Origin: UBA5603 sp964501315
Lineage (GTDB): Bacteria; Bacillota_I; Bacilli_A; Izemoplasmatales; Hujiaoplasmataceae
Reading direction: 5' to 3'
Assembly (NCBI GenBank): GCA_964501315.1
Contig: CAZCSO010000014.1
Span: 1 to 39,448, forward strand
DNA: 39,448 nt
Part shown: piece by piece, positions 17,053-26,155 of the stretch
How the letters are laid out: each line of letters starts with the position of its first letter
How positions within the stretch are numbered: the first letter of the stretch is position 1
Program-made: the position numbers and the translations under genes
Notes under the pieces: model-generated
The model's input: the letters and a program-made list of their open reading frames with translations, nothing else
Told to the model about the DNA's origin: nothing
Databases searched by the model: none

Positions 17053-17718
17053 TTATTCGATGGGGGGTGTCTTAAGTTGATACGATTGGACGATGAAATC
17101 GGCGGTTGATAAGACGGTATCATAGTTATCATTGACGCGAATGGAATAAGAACTGTAAACACCATCCACGTCCATGAAATAGACAATCCATTGTTGAAGG
17201 TGTGTATTGATTGTGACTGAGTATTCGGCACGAATAAAGGTTTGTGCATTATTGGTAGCGGTTATTGTTTCAACATCCAGTAAGATAATTTCCTCCGGTA
17301 AGGATTGCCCCATACTGTACCATAGGATACGGTTTCCGTCCCCTTGTGTATTCGCAATCCACTCGGGAAGTGTGGACAATGTATCGGGTAGATTCACATC
17401 ATTATAGAGAGTTTGAAGATCGGTCCGAATGAAAAAGGAATACATTTGGTACGTGTAGGTCGTTTTAATCCAAGGATAGGTCATTATTTCACCGGTAAGA
17501 CCAAAATTTTGCCACCCGTGGTATTCATTGCCGTACTCATCTTCACTCAAGTAACGAGCGGGATTGTCCAAAGAATAATTGGGAAACGTTAACGATGTAT
17601 AATCAAAATTATCGACTTCAAGGATGGTCGACTCTGTTGTGGACGTGGTATTCGAATCACAAGCAATAAACGTCATGCCAATTAGAAATGTCAGTAAAAA
17701 AAGTACGAGTTTTTTCAT
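17053..17718 (-). CDS. Small lipoprotein of unknown function
   Basis: 221 aa. Signal peptide MKKLVLFLLTFLIGMTF followed by IAC-D; Cys20 is the likely lipid anchor. A Ser/Thr-rich linker (about 21-32) precedes a globular domain rich in aromatic residues and beta strands (about 40-221) in which I recognise no family. GGAGG ribosome site 9 nt upstream. Monocistronic, convergent with pirin and divergent from the AAA+ gene. An extracytoplasmic location is well supported; function is not known. Confidence 0.7.
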   Translation of the reverse strand: MKKLVLFLLTFLIGMTFIACDSNTTSTTESTILEVDNFDYTSLTFPNYSLDNPARYLSEDEYGNEYHGWQNFGLTGEIMTYPWIKTTYTYQMYSFFIRTDLQTLYNDVNLPDTLSTLPEWIANTQGDGNRILWYSMGQSLPEEIILLDVETITATNNAQTFIRAEYSVTINTHLQQWIVYFMDVDGVYSSYSIRVNDNYDTVLSTADFIVQSYQLKTPPIE

Positions 17719-17750
17719 AATTCATCTCCTCCGATGGATACTATGTCATT

Positions 17751-17759
17751 ATTATATCA
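17751..17759 (-). promoter_or_regulatory. Extended -10 promoter of the lipoprotein gene
   Basis: On the minus strand TGATATAAT (17759 to 17751), 33 nt before the lipoprotein start, with a poor -35. Confidence 0.55.
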
Positions 17760-17928
17760 TACAAGAGGAAAATTTATGTGATTTTCAAGAGATTTTTTGT
17801 TTATTAAAACGATCGTAATAATCGTAAGATAGGCACGTCTACTTAGACGTAATTATCTACATTGATTTAAAGCGAATTAGAAAAATACGAAAATTATCAA
17901 AGTTCATGAAGCGAAATAGTAGAAACAT

Positions 17929-17937
17929 TGGTATAAT
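17929..17937 (+). promoter_or_regulatory. Extended -10 promoter of the AAA+ / zinc-ribbon pair
   Basis: TGGTATAAT (17929-17937), no good -35. Predicted leader of about 80 nt to ATG 18023. The rest of the 17719-18022 gap shows nothing else I can name. Confidence 0.5.
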
Positions 17938-18022
17938 GATAATAAACAATCTTTGATTGATTAACGATTCGCTAAAACCGAAGATAGATCCGTTTATGGA
18001 CAGGTATAGGGGGACTTTTACA

Positions 18023-20713
18023 ATGAAGGAATTATTTAAAAAACCATGGTTCATCAATCTCATTAGCACGGGACTATTGGTCGTAGTTTTGTTATTGAAT
18101 TTATGGATTGTGTCGATAAGGCTTCCCTGGCCCAATGATGAAAATTTATGGTATTTCGCCAAGGATTTGGAAAATGGTGATTTAATCAACATTCTTGCCT
18201 TCATCGTGACGCTTCTTTTTTACCTTTCGATGATTCCTCTTATCTTGTCGGGAATTAGTCTCCTGAAAAAGAATAACAAAGGGTTTGTCATAGCGATTAT
18301 CTACTTCATTGCATTTGAAACACTGCTAATTGTATTACATACGCTGTTTCAAATGTTTACGGTATTCGCGCTTGTACTCATCATCGTTGCCATAGTCTTG
18401 ACAATAACCGCATTTGTATTTTTGATTCTTCGTAAGAAGCAATTGAGTATGATGACCGATTCAACCCTAGAACCAAAAGCCATCGATCTAAGTCGTTCTA
18501 AATTGCCGCTGGCCGTTTTGGTCATGGATGTGTTAGCGATTGTGGTGGTAATAGTGACGTTTTTATTACCGGTTTATGCGGTTGAACTGGGTGGTGACAT
18601 CGAATCAGCGATTTTGGGCAGTGTCTTATTCTCAGGGGAAACCAAACTCGAAGTCGTCATTTATTTCTTAGTTAATTTTGCGTTTTTCTTGAGCCTTATC
18701 TTATACTTTGCACAGTGCATCTCGTATTATTTCTACGATAAAGAACGGTTTATCCAAAAATCGAAAACATTGATTTCGTTTGGATTTATCATTACGCTGA
18801 TTTACTTTTTAGCTGGATTGTCGATGGTCATTTATCATACGTTGTCTGAAAATGTAGCGCAAACAATCGCGTACATTCCGATGTTGTTAATGAGTGCCGT
18901 CATCTTCATTTTTTCTGTATTTTTGGGTAAATTTCACGCTCTTAACCATTCGAAAATACAAGAGAAGAATCTCCGATTCGCTCGCATTGAATCATTATTT
19001 TATATTATTGTCTTAACCGCCATTACCGGATCGGTCTTGTTGCTTAATGTCGTAAAAATTACCGTAGAATCGGGGTCTTACTCGGATTTCATTCACTTGA
19101 CTGGATTAACGATTTTAAGAGATTATGCTTCGTTAGATCCTGGATACCGTCTAATCGCTTTCATCTTAGTTGTTATGTTATTGGCTTCAGGTTTGTTCTT
19201 ATTGATTTCAATTGCCAGTTATCTTGCAAAGTATCGTCAGTTCAATACCATTGTCAAAACAGCGACCGCTGTCAATTTATTCTTTATTTTTATGATTAGC
19301 ATATCGGGGTATTACTTCCAGGTTGGTCAACAAATCGATTACGCGGTCATCATGGATATTTTTGATTTTTATGGTGTCCCGTTATTGGGAGATATGACCG
19401 ACTACGATTACGTGATTCGAACCGACGCCATTTATGCGCTTTTTGCCGCAACGGCGGTTGTTATTATCATGTTTTTACGGAAAGCATTTGATCACGACGA
19501 ATTGCTCATCGTCGATGCTGAACCGGCTGCACTGAGCGAAAAAGCAAACCATCCATCCTCATCAGAAGGAGGATCAGTTCAAGAAGAGGAATCAAATCAT
19601 GCGTTTGATCCTTGTCCAGCTTTTACGGAGCTGGATTTGTCCATTCCTCAATTTCAAAAAGATATTCAAAAACGCAAATCGATGAAGGCAAAATTGGCTT
19701 CTTTACCCGAGTTGGTACGATTTGTGGTCGATTATGCCAAGAATTCACGTCTTCACCTATCGTATACCGAAGAGGACATCGCTACGTTCGTTGCGGGACT
19801 GGGTGCCAGCAAGTTATCGATTCTCCAAGGAATGAGCGGAACGGGTAAAACGTCATTACCCAAGATTTTTTCTGAAGCCATTATGGGCAACTGCGAAATC
19901 ATCGAAGTAGAGTCATCGTGGAAGGATAAAAACGAACTGTTGGGTTACTATAATGAGTTTTCCATGAAGTATACTCCGAAAAAATTCACGTTAGCTCTGT
20001 ATAAAACCGCACTGAATCCGGAAGTCTTTACCTTCATTTTGTTGGATGAAATGAATTTATCAAGAATTGAGTATTATTTCTCTGATTTTCTGTCGTTGAT
20101 GGAAAATGAAGAACATCAACGCGAACTAAAACTCATCAACATCAAATTATCAAGAACGGAAGAAGGAACGTCCATTGATTACTCAGCTTTGACCAATGGA
20201 CACACCCTTAAAATACCGAAAAACGTCTGGTTCATCGGTACGGCCAATCGTGATGAATCAACGTTTGTGATTTCCGATAAAGTCTATGACCGTGCTCAAA
20301 CGATGAATTTCACCAAACGGGCTCCGAAGGTGCGAAACTACTCAAATCCGATTGATCAACAGTTTTACGATTATCAGACGATGAATGATTTGTTTGCAAA
20401 GGCAAAACAAAATGGTCATTTCGATGCGGAAAGCAGCGATTTGATTAAACAGGTGGAAGTCTTATTGGCACCGTATAACATATCGTTTGGTAACCGAATC
20501 TTAAAACAAATCGAAGATTTCGTTAACATCTACAACGCTTGTTTTGAAAACGATAACGTCGAAAAAGAAGCGATTGAAAAGATTCTTTTAAGCAAAGTCG
20601 TCGCGAAATTAGAAGTTAAAACCATTGATGATAAAGAAAAATTGGAAATGGAATTTGAAAAGTTGAAGTTGTATCAGTGCGTTGAATTCATCAAACGACT
20701 CGATAGTGAGTAA
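18023..20713 (+). CDS. Membrane-anchored McrB-like AAA+ ATPase/GTPase
   Basis: 896 aa. Residues 1 to about 495 carry about 12 predicted membrane segments, arranged as what look like three repeats of a 4-TM block with an outside loop after the first TM. A hydrophilic Ser/Glu-rich linker (about 500-535) and helical region lead to an AAA+ module of the McrB/COG1401 type: Walker A GMSGTGKT (603-610), Walker B FILLDEMN with Asp675-Glu676, then SRIEYYFSDFLSLME, and the sensor/N-x-D block GTANRDEST. A helical lid ends the protein. McrB relatives form nucleotide-driven rings that act with McrC-type partners, usually soluble and in defence; a polytopic anchor is unusual. Start is ATG 18023 after AGGGGG. 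The partner gene begins 1 nt after its stop. Nucleotide preference and role are unknown. Confidence 0.82.
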   Translation: MKELFKKPWFINLISTGLLVVVLLLNLWIVSIRLPWPNDENLWYFAKDLENGDLINILAFIVTLLFYLSMIPLILSGISLLKKNNKGFVIAIIYFIAFETLLIVLHTLFQMFTVFALVLIIVAIVLTITAFVFLILRKKQLSMMTDSTLEPKAIDLSRSKLPLAVLVMDVLAIVVVIVTFLLPVYAVELGGDIESAILGSVLFSGETKLEVVIYFLVNFAFFLSLILYFAQCISYYFYDKERFIQKSKTLISFGFIITLIYFLAGLSMVIYHTLSENVAQTIAYIPMLLMSAVIFIFSVFLGKFHALNHSKIQEKNLRFARIESLFYIIVLTAITGSVLLLNVVKITVESGSYSDFIHLTGLTILRDYASLDPGYRLIAFILVVMLLASGLFLLISIASYLAKYRQFNTIVKTATAVNLFFIFMISISGYYFQVGQQIDYAVIMDIFDFYGVPLLGDMTDYDYVIRTDAIYALFAATAVVIIMFLRKAFDHDELLIVDAEPAALSEKANHPSSSEGGSVQEEESNHAFDPCPAFTELDLSIPQFQKDIQKRKSMKAKLASLPELVRFVVDYAKNSRLHLSYTEEDIATFVAGLGASKLSILQGMSGTGKTSLPKIFSEAIMGNCEIIEVESSWKDKNELLGYYNEFSMKYTPKKFTLALYKTALNPEVFTFILLDEMNLSRIEYYFSDFLSLMENEEHQRELKLINIKLSRTEEGTSIDYSALTNGHTLKIPKNVWFIGTANRDESTFVISDKVYDRAQTMNFTKRAPKVRNYSNPIDQQFYDYQTMNDLFAKAKQNGHFDAESSDLIKQVEVLLAPYNISFGNRILKQIEDFVNIYNACFENDNVEKEAIEKILLSKVVAKLEVKTIDDKEKLEMEFEKLKLYQCVEFIKRLDSE

Positions 20714-20714
20714 G

Positions 20715-22274
20715 ATGGTCCCGTCCCATAACGTTATTGAAGCCGAAGATTATTACCGCTATTCTTCACTTCTAAAAGACATCCAATCCTTCGTAGAAAA
20801 ACATCAAATGGTTTCCTACATCGAGTTCGATTATTACGTTGTTCACGACATGACGCTTTTTTCCATCGATCCCGACTTTGATTTTGATAAACTTAAAGAT
20901 ACGATTCAACACCTACGGAAAACAACCCCTGCCATCAAACGTATTTTCAGTAAACCGATTATCGTTCTAAAAGATTCCGATGACGTGTTACCCGTAGAAA
21001 ATGCACGGATCATCAATCAAAATACGTTGTTGCACCTGGCGAACCATACCCACAACGTTGCCAATTTAACCCAACAAGGCGTTAAGCCCCGTAAGTTATT
21101 GACGCGTATTTACGAAGACGATTATAGCATCTACGAAAACATCATCTTTTGTAATTACATCGATGAAGTGTTGACGTTGATCAACAAGAATCGTAGAACG
21201 CTCAACAGTTTGCTTTATGCCAGCAATATCATGAAATTCAATTTGTTGGAAAAAGTGAATCACGTCAATTATTTTCTAGCCTTGGGTAAACTCCATACAG
21301 GATACATCCGGGACTTCAGTCAGTACTTCAGTTTGTCAAAAGAACTGTTATCGGAATTGTCCTCGATTAAACAAGTGATCACACCACGGTTGAGCAGACC
21401 GATCTATAAGAAGAATGCACAAAGAAACAAATCGTTGTATCTGAAGAAAACGAATATCTTTTTGATGCAAAAAGATTACCGTCAGATCTACAAAACGTAT
21501 AAATACTTGCAATCCAATCAAATTATTGTTCAAGACAAGAAAGAAACACTGGATTATGACGTGCTGACACAGAATTATTTAACGTATGTTCGCATATTGA
21601 CGTTGTTTGCGGTGGGTCATTTTAATTTTGAAATGCATCCCACTACCCGGTTTAATCTTGATTTTTTGAACGCACAATTTACATTCAAAGGATGGAAATT
21701 GGTCGTTTCGAACACCATTCACAACGAGATTATTCTTGATTTTACAAAAGAAAAAACGTATCGGATGATGGTGACGGCGAGTTCGTTTGAACCCGTCGAC
21801 TATGAGACGTTGAAAAAGGATTATGGCGTTGACGAATTGGTGATTGTCAATTTGTACGAAGAAGACTATCTTGAACGAAGTGACGTCTTCATCAGCATGG
21901 AAGACGTGGATTCTTTCAGACGGATTCAACAACTCGTTTTAAAAGGAATGATCTATTCCGATACGGAAAGAACGGTGTGCCCTTTCTGTGGTGGCAAACT
22001 TCATAAAGATCCACATCGAGGATACCATCAATGTCCCGACTGCATGACTCAAATCAAAGAGATGGTATGCCCCACGACGAATCAATCGTTTTTTTATACC
22101 GATAATGCGCATTTGAAGAAATATGCCATTAACATCACTGACTACAAACAAGATGAGTATTGGTTTTACAAGAAGCAAATCGAATCGTCGATGTTTTTCA
22201 GAAACATCACCAAGATCAATCATCAATCCGAAGTTATTTGTCCATTTTGTAATCGTGTTCACGAACACGCTTAG
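20715..22274 (+). CDS. Zinc-ribbon partner of the McrB-like protein
   Basis: 519 aa, soluble. The long N-terminal part (1 to about 410) is alpha/beta with PRKLLTRIYEDDYSIYENI, reminiscent of the DUF2357/McrC-like region where the family has an x-YEN-x motif, but this is a tentative match. The C-terminus has a zinc ribbon CPFC (422, 425) and CPDC (440, 443), followed by Cys452 and a terminal CPFC-x3-HEH (509-518), so probably two metal sites. I see no PD-(D/E)XK nuclease core of the kind that ends true McrC. The start is ATG 20715, 1 nt after the upstream stop, implying coupling; a TTG at 20682 or GTG at 20706 is possible. Tight linkage suggests it works with the AAA+ protein, perhaps as its adaptor or nucleic-acid reader. 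Confidence 0.7.
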   Translation: MVPSHNVIEAEDYYRYSSLLKDIQSFVEKHQMVSYIEFDYYVVHDMTLFSIDPDFDFDKLKDTIQHLRKTTPAIKRIFSKPIIVLKDSDDVLPVENARIINQNTLLHLANHTHNVANLTQQGVKPRKLLTRIYEDDYSIYENIIFCNYIDEVLTLINKNRRTLNSLLYASNIMKFNLLEKVNHVNYFLALGKLHTGYIRDFSQYFSLSKELLSELSSIKQVITPRLSRPIYKKNAQRNKSLYLKKTNIFLMQKDYRQIYKTYKYLQSNQIIVQDKKETLDYDVLTQNYLTYVRILTLFAVGHFNFEMHPTTRFNLDFLNAQFTFKGWKLVVSNTIHNEIILDFTKEKTYRMMVTASSFEPVDYETLKKDYGVDELVIVNLYEEDYLERSDVFISMEDVDSFRRIQQLVLKGMIYSDTERTVCPFCGGKLHKDPHRGYHQCPDCMTQIKEMVCPTTNQSFFYTDNAHLKKYAINITDYKQDEYWFYKKQIESSMFFRNITKINHQSEVICPFCNRVHEHA

Positions 22275-22308
22275 TCAATCGTTAAATCTAGTCAATTATA
22301 CTCAACAT

Positions 22309-22336
22309 AAAAGACTCTTACTCAAGAGCTTTTTTT
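22309..22336 (+). terminator. Terminator of the AAA+ / zinc-ribbon unit
   Basis: Stem AAAAG-(A)-CTCTT / AAGAG-CTTTT with a bulged A and a 4-nt loop (22320-22323), then a run of seven U to 22336. It separates the pair from the downstream membrane-protein gene. Confidence 0.7.
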
Positions 22337-22432
22337 GTTCAAATGAGCGCAAAATGGGGTTTTCTTTGACCATCCTATTGAATAATAAACACACCTGTGA
22401 TTAAATAAGATTAATATAATTAGGAGGCTATG

Positions 22433-23128
22433 ATGACTAGTTTAATGAAATTATTGGAAACATCAAAATCACTATCGCTCATCTTTGATTTTCGCAAAAA
22501 GGATACGACGAACAAGCCGTCGATTCTGTTACTGATTATCCGGATTGTCTTATTACTTGTTTTGGGGATTTTTGTATTACTGTTGCATTTGTTCATTTAT
22601 TTACTCTATCTGTGGATGTTTTTCACCTCCATGCCAGGGAAACTTGTTAAAAAGGTGAGAATGGAATCCTTGGGATACGATCCTGACAACAAATGGTTGT
22701 TCAATCTGTCTTATTTATTGCTGTATATTTTCGTGCTGCCGTTTGAGTTAATGTACATTCTTGTCAACTATTCCATCGTAGTCTCGAGTTTCATTACCGA
22801 CTGTCTCGTATGGATTCTTACATTGGGGAAAACCAAACTTACAAATACCAACCTTGCGATGAATGAAGACATCCAGCTCAATAAGGAGATTCATAACGTC
22901 GACGTACTCTCCATTATTATGACCGTTATTTCCTTTGTTGCGTTCAATGGGTTCATCGCTTTATTGGCTGGCATTGGCGATATCGATTCTGTTTTGCTTC
23001 AATGGTTGATAGCATCCGTTGCGGTTTTAGGGCTGAATTTTCTGTTTTATCATTTTATGTTTAAAATGACGTCTTCTTCCTCCAAAAAAGCGATCGAAGA
23101 AAAAACTCCCGCTAGAACCGACAAATGA
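22433..23128 (+). CDS. Membrane protein of unknown function
   Basis: 231 aa. About four to five predicted membrane segments: a long hydrophobic stretch at about 30-65, a segment at about 88-108, another at about 112-132, and two near the C-terminus (about 158-178 and 185-210). The N-terminal 28 residues and C-terminal 20 are charged and cytoplasmic-like. No family recognised. Of two adjacent ATGs, 22433 gives 5-nt spacing from GGAGG and is preferred over 22430. Its TGA overlaps the ATG of the S66 peptidase gene, so the two are coupled; it might place or assist that protein, but this is inference from position. Confidence 0.65.
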   Translation: MTSLMKLLETSKSLSLIFDFRKKDTTNKPSILLLIIRIVLLLVLGIFVLLLHLFIYLLYLWMFFTSMPGKLVKKVRMESLGYDPDNKWLFNLSYLLLYIFVLPFELMYILVNYSIVVSSFITDCLVWILTLGKTKLTNTNLAMNEDIQLNKEIHNVDVLSIIMTVISFVAFNGFIALLAGIGDIDSVLLQWLIASVAVLGLNFLFYHFMFKMTSSSSKKAIEEKTPARTDK

Positions 23129-24198
23129 GAAAACCATCTGTTTTAAAAAAAGGCGATCGCATTGCGATTGTCAGTTTATCATCGGGACTATTGGGGGAAG
23201 ATTACTGCCAACATCAATTGGATCTGGGGATTAAGCGTCTTGAAACCATGGGATTAATTCCAGTTTACATGGATCATGCTTTGATGGGAATCGAGGAACT
23301 CGCGAATCATCCCGATTACCGAGCTGCCGATCTGAAGCAGGCATTTATGGATGACTCCATCAAAGGCGTTATCTGTGCCATTGGTGGCGACGATACGTTC
23401 CGACTGACAGAATACCTCATTCACGATGAAGAGTTTCTTAAAGCGGTAAAAACGCATCCCAAACTGTTTACCGGTTTTTCGGATTCTACCAACAATCATC
23501 TCTTGTTATATAAATTAGGGATGGTATCATTTTATGGGCCCAATTTTTTGAGTGATTTGGCCGAATTAGACGTTGATATGGTGCCCTATACGAGGGCATC
23601 GTTTGAACGCTTTTTTCAAAATGACGAAACGTATTCGTTGCTTTCATCACCCGTCTGGTATGAGGAACGCAGTGATTTTTCCAAAAACGCCTTAGGTACG
23701 TCGCGCCAATCTCATCGGGAAACAAAAGGCATTGAATGCCTATATGGAACCAACGTAGTTGAAGGGGTTTTGCTCGGAGGTTGCCTCGAGAGTCTTTGCG
23801 ATGGGTATACTGGTGAACGTTATCCCCATCAAAAAGAAGTGTATGAGTCATTTGATTTGATGCCCAATAAAGACGAATGGGTTGGGAAAATCTTGTTTAT
23901 AGAAACCAGCGAAGAAACGCCTACGCCCGATCAATTTTATCGCTATTTATTCCACCTAGAAACGCATTTTGTTTGGGAAGGCATTGTCGGACTCATCGTT
24001 GGAAAACCGCAAAATGAGACGTATTATGATGAGTACAAGACGATTTTGACGGACTTTTCGAAACGGTACTGCGTTCCGACGTTGTATAACGTCAACTTTG
24101 GTCACAGTTATCCCAGAGGGATTGTTCCATATGGATTAAAAGCACAGCTTAATCTGGATAATAAAACCATAACTGTCATTGAACCGTTCTTTCAATGA
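23125..24198 (+). CDS. S66-family peptidase, MccF-like (LD-carboxypeptidase clan)
   Basis: 357 aa cytosolic serine peptidase. Predicted catalytic triad: nucleophile Ser119 in TGFSDST, Glu222 in LGGCLES, His327 in NFGHSYP. The oxyanion-region AIGGDD and overall length fit the MccF branch, which cleaves the toxic aminoacyl-nucleotide of microcin C-type peptides, more than LdcA, which trims murein tetrapeptides. In a wall-less organism a murein role would make little sense, which favours detoxification, but the wall status of this organism is itself inferred. Start overlaps the preceding membrane-protein stop by 4 nt, and the Imm5-like gene follows after 11 nt. Confidence 0.87.
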   Translation: MRKPSVLKKGDRIAIVSLSSGLLGEDYCQHQLDLGIKRLETMGLIPVYMDHALMGIEELANHPDYRAADLKQAFMDDSIKGVICAIGGDDTFRLTEYLIHDEEFLKAVKTHPKLFTGFSDSTNNHLLLYKLGMVSFYGPNFLSDLAELDVDMVPYTRASFERFFQNDETYSLLSSPVWYEERSDFSKNALGTSRQSHRETKGIECLYGTNVVEGVLLGGCLESLCDGYTGERYPHQKEVYESFDLMPNKDEWVGKILFIETSEETPTPDQFYRYLFHLETHFVWEGIVGLIVGKPQNETYYDEYKTILTDFSKRYCVPTLYNVNFGHSYPRGIVPYGLKAQLNLDNKTITVIEPFFQ

Positions 24199-24209
24199 GG
24201 AGATAATTT

Positions 24210-24782
24210 ATGAATGCCGATTATCAAGTAATTCTCAATCGCATGAAATCCAAACGCCAGCTTTTGATTCATCCTTCGAGTGGGTATTTTGATGAACTCG
24301 TTGAGAGACTGGAATCATCGTCTGTCTTCGAAGTCATCGCATGGGCGTTTTTATCAGTCGACCGAATATATCAAGAATTGTGTATTATAAACGCTATCTA
24401 TACTCCCATCAATGATTCGATTGAAACGGTAAAGGCATGGTCCAAAGGGTTGATAACCATGCGAATCGCGAAACCTGCAATCTTATCGGTGCATCGTTTG
24501 GCGAAAGAAACGAAGAACGTTTGCGAACAGGCATTAATTCATGCAATTGGGCAAGGGTTATCGGTTGTCCATACGACACAACATGCCTTAGGGTTATGTT
24601 GTTATGAAATAACGGCATTGTTACATCAAGGATCGTCTACGGAAATGGATACAATCATCACGCATCAAATCAATCAGTATAGTCAAGATTTAAAGACAAT
24701 ACGATTGACAAATCCACGTTATCAACAACCTTGGGCTTCGTTTATAGTGCAAAATAGAAAACCATCGATTCGACGATCATAA
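24210..24782 (+). CDS. Imm5-like putative immunity protein
   Basis: 190 aa, helical. The pattern SIETVKAWSKG...AIGQGLSVVH...HALGLCCYE fits the putative immunity protein family related to Imm5, in which a paired-helix core contains A-x-G-x-x-x-x-x-x-H and HA-x-G-x-x-x-Y-x-x. The match is by eye and the N-terminal third is not distinctive. AGGAG ribosome site precedes ATG 24210. Last gene of an operon with the membrane protein and the MccF-like peptidase, all compatible with a self-protection or detoxification cassette. No toxin gene lies beside it. The stop codon lies inside the terminator stem. Confidence 0.55.
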   Translation: MNADYQVILNRMKSKRQLLIHPSSGYFDELVERLESSSVFEVIAWAFLSVDRIYQELCIINAIYTPINDSIETVKAWSKGLITMRIAKPAILSVHRLAKETKNVCEQALIHAIGQGLSVVHTTQHALGLCCYEITALLHQGSSTEMDTIITHQINQYSQDLKTIRLTNPRYQQPWASFIVQNRKPSIRRS

Positions 24783-24806
24783 AAAAGCGATTCAATTCGC
24801 TTTTTT
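24781..24806 (+). terminator. Terminator of the membrane protein-S66-Imm5 operon
   Basis: 10-bp stem AAAAAAGCGA (24781-24790) / TCGCTTTTTT (24797-24806), 6-nt loop. The 5' arm includes the last two bases of the stop codon. Confidence 0.88.
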
Positions 24807-24943
24807 ATTTGGTTATTGGTTTCATTGGATAGTATCCGATACTGGTATTGTAAACAAAAAGCCGATGAAATCCTTGACAAAATCGATGATATGGAGTAAA
24901 CCTATATTTGTGTCTTCTAGTACACCCTGAAATGAGGAATACG

Positions 24944-26155
24944 ATGAAAAAAGAAGTGACGAAAAAAACAGCGATTACGTTTTTGTTTATCATGGGATTA
25001 ATCAGCCTTTTGGCTGATTTTACGCATGAAGGTGCTCGCAGCATCTATGGACCTTATTTAGGATTGTTAGGGACTTCGGCATTTCTCATTGCTTTAATTT
25101 CCGGACTGGGTGAATTTATCGGTCAAGCATTGCGCGTAGTCACGGGTTTTATCGCCGACAAAACCAGAAAATACTGGACGATGATGATCGTTGGGTATGC
25201 CATCAATTTATTGGCGATTCCGATGTTGATGTTTGTCAAACCCTCGATTGCGTACGTTGCCTTGGTCTTAATTCTACTTGAACGTGTTGGCAAAGGAATC
25301 AGGGCGCCCGCAAAAAGTGCGTTAACGTCATTTACTACGTCTCATTTTGGCGTTGGAAAAGCATTTGCCCTACAAGAATTGATGGATCAAATCGGAGCGT
25401 TCTTAGGACCTATCTTCGTTTTTGCAATTATTAAGATACAGAGTGGCGACGAATTGCTTGGGTATCAAACGGCTTTTGGTTTACTCGGTATTGTCGCAAT
25501 CATGACCTTGGTCGTGATTGTCATTGCGCGTACTAAGTACCCTCATCCCGATGAGTTTGAAGAGAAAAAAACAGCCAATGGTTCCTTATGGAAACTTAGT
25601 TTCATCGTTTATTTGATTGCGATTGGTTTTTTAGCGATGGGATTCATCGATTATCCGATATTGGCATTTCACATGGATCAAACAGCCAGCTTTGACGTTG
25701 AATGGATTCCATTAATCTATGCTATGGCAATGGGCATTGATGCGTTGTCGGCGTTGTTCTTTGGAATGTTATTTGATAAATATAAGATTATTGCATTGAT
25801 CATACCAACCGCGTTGTCGATTGCCATCGCTCCTGTCTTTTTCTTGATGGACGGGACAATCGGGATCATCTTGGGTATTGTCATATGGGGCATTGCCATG
25901 GGGGCGATGGAATCGGTTTTGAAATCCGTTATTGCCTCTTTGGTCTCAAAAGAAAAACGCGCGACAGCGTACGGTATATTTTATGCCATATTCGGTGTTT
26001 CATGGTTTTTGGGATCGACGCTAATCGGGTTATTGTACGAAGGCTCGATTCTCTCAGTAGTACTGTTTTCATCGATTATGGAAATGTTCGCATTAGCGTG
26101 GTTGATTATTTACCGAAAAGTCTCCATAACTCAAGAAAAAAAGGTCATTTCTTAG
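24944..26155 (+). CDS. MFS transporter
   Basis: 403 aa with 12 predicted membrane segments in two six-helix halves joined by a charged loop (about 190-210, EFEEKKTANG). The motif A region between TM2 and TM3 reads GFIADKTRKYW, and ERVGKGIRAPAKSAL lies in TM4-5, as in a group of Firmicutes/archaeal MFS carriers of unknown substrate. Start is ATG 24944 with a modest GAGGA site. A near-perfect -35 TTGACA at 24874-24879 lies upstream but its -10 (TAAACC) is weak. The gene end overlaps the convergent YdeI-family gene by 11 bp. Substrate unknown; drug export is a guess only. Confidence 0.85.
   Translation: MKKEVTKKTAITFLFIMGLISLLADFTHEGARSIYGPYLGLLGTSAFLIALISGLGEFIGQALRVVTGFIADKTRKYWTMMIVGYAINLLAIPMLMFVKPSIAYVALVLILLERVGKGIRAPAKSALTSFTTSHFGVGKAFALQELMDQIGAFLGPIFVFAIIKIQSGDELLGYQTAFGLLGIVAIMTLVVIVIARTKYPHPDEFEEKKTANGSLWKLSFIVYLIAIGFLAMGFIDYPILAFHMDQTASFDVEWIPLIYAMAMGIDALSALFFGMLFDKYKIIALIIPTALSIAIAPVFFLMDGTIGIILGIVIWGIAMGAMESVLKSVIASLVSKEKRATAYGIFYAIFGVSWFLGSTLIGLLYEGSILSVVLFSSIMEMFALAWLIIYRKVSITQEKKVIS

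Noticed and set aside
20715..22274. True McrC with a nuclease domain
   Set aside because: No PD-(D/E)XK motif seen; the C-terminus is a zinc ribbon instead.
22415..22420. TATAAT as promoter of the membrane-protein gene at 22433
   Set aside because: It directly abuts the ribosome site, so transcription would start at or after the AGGAGG.
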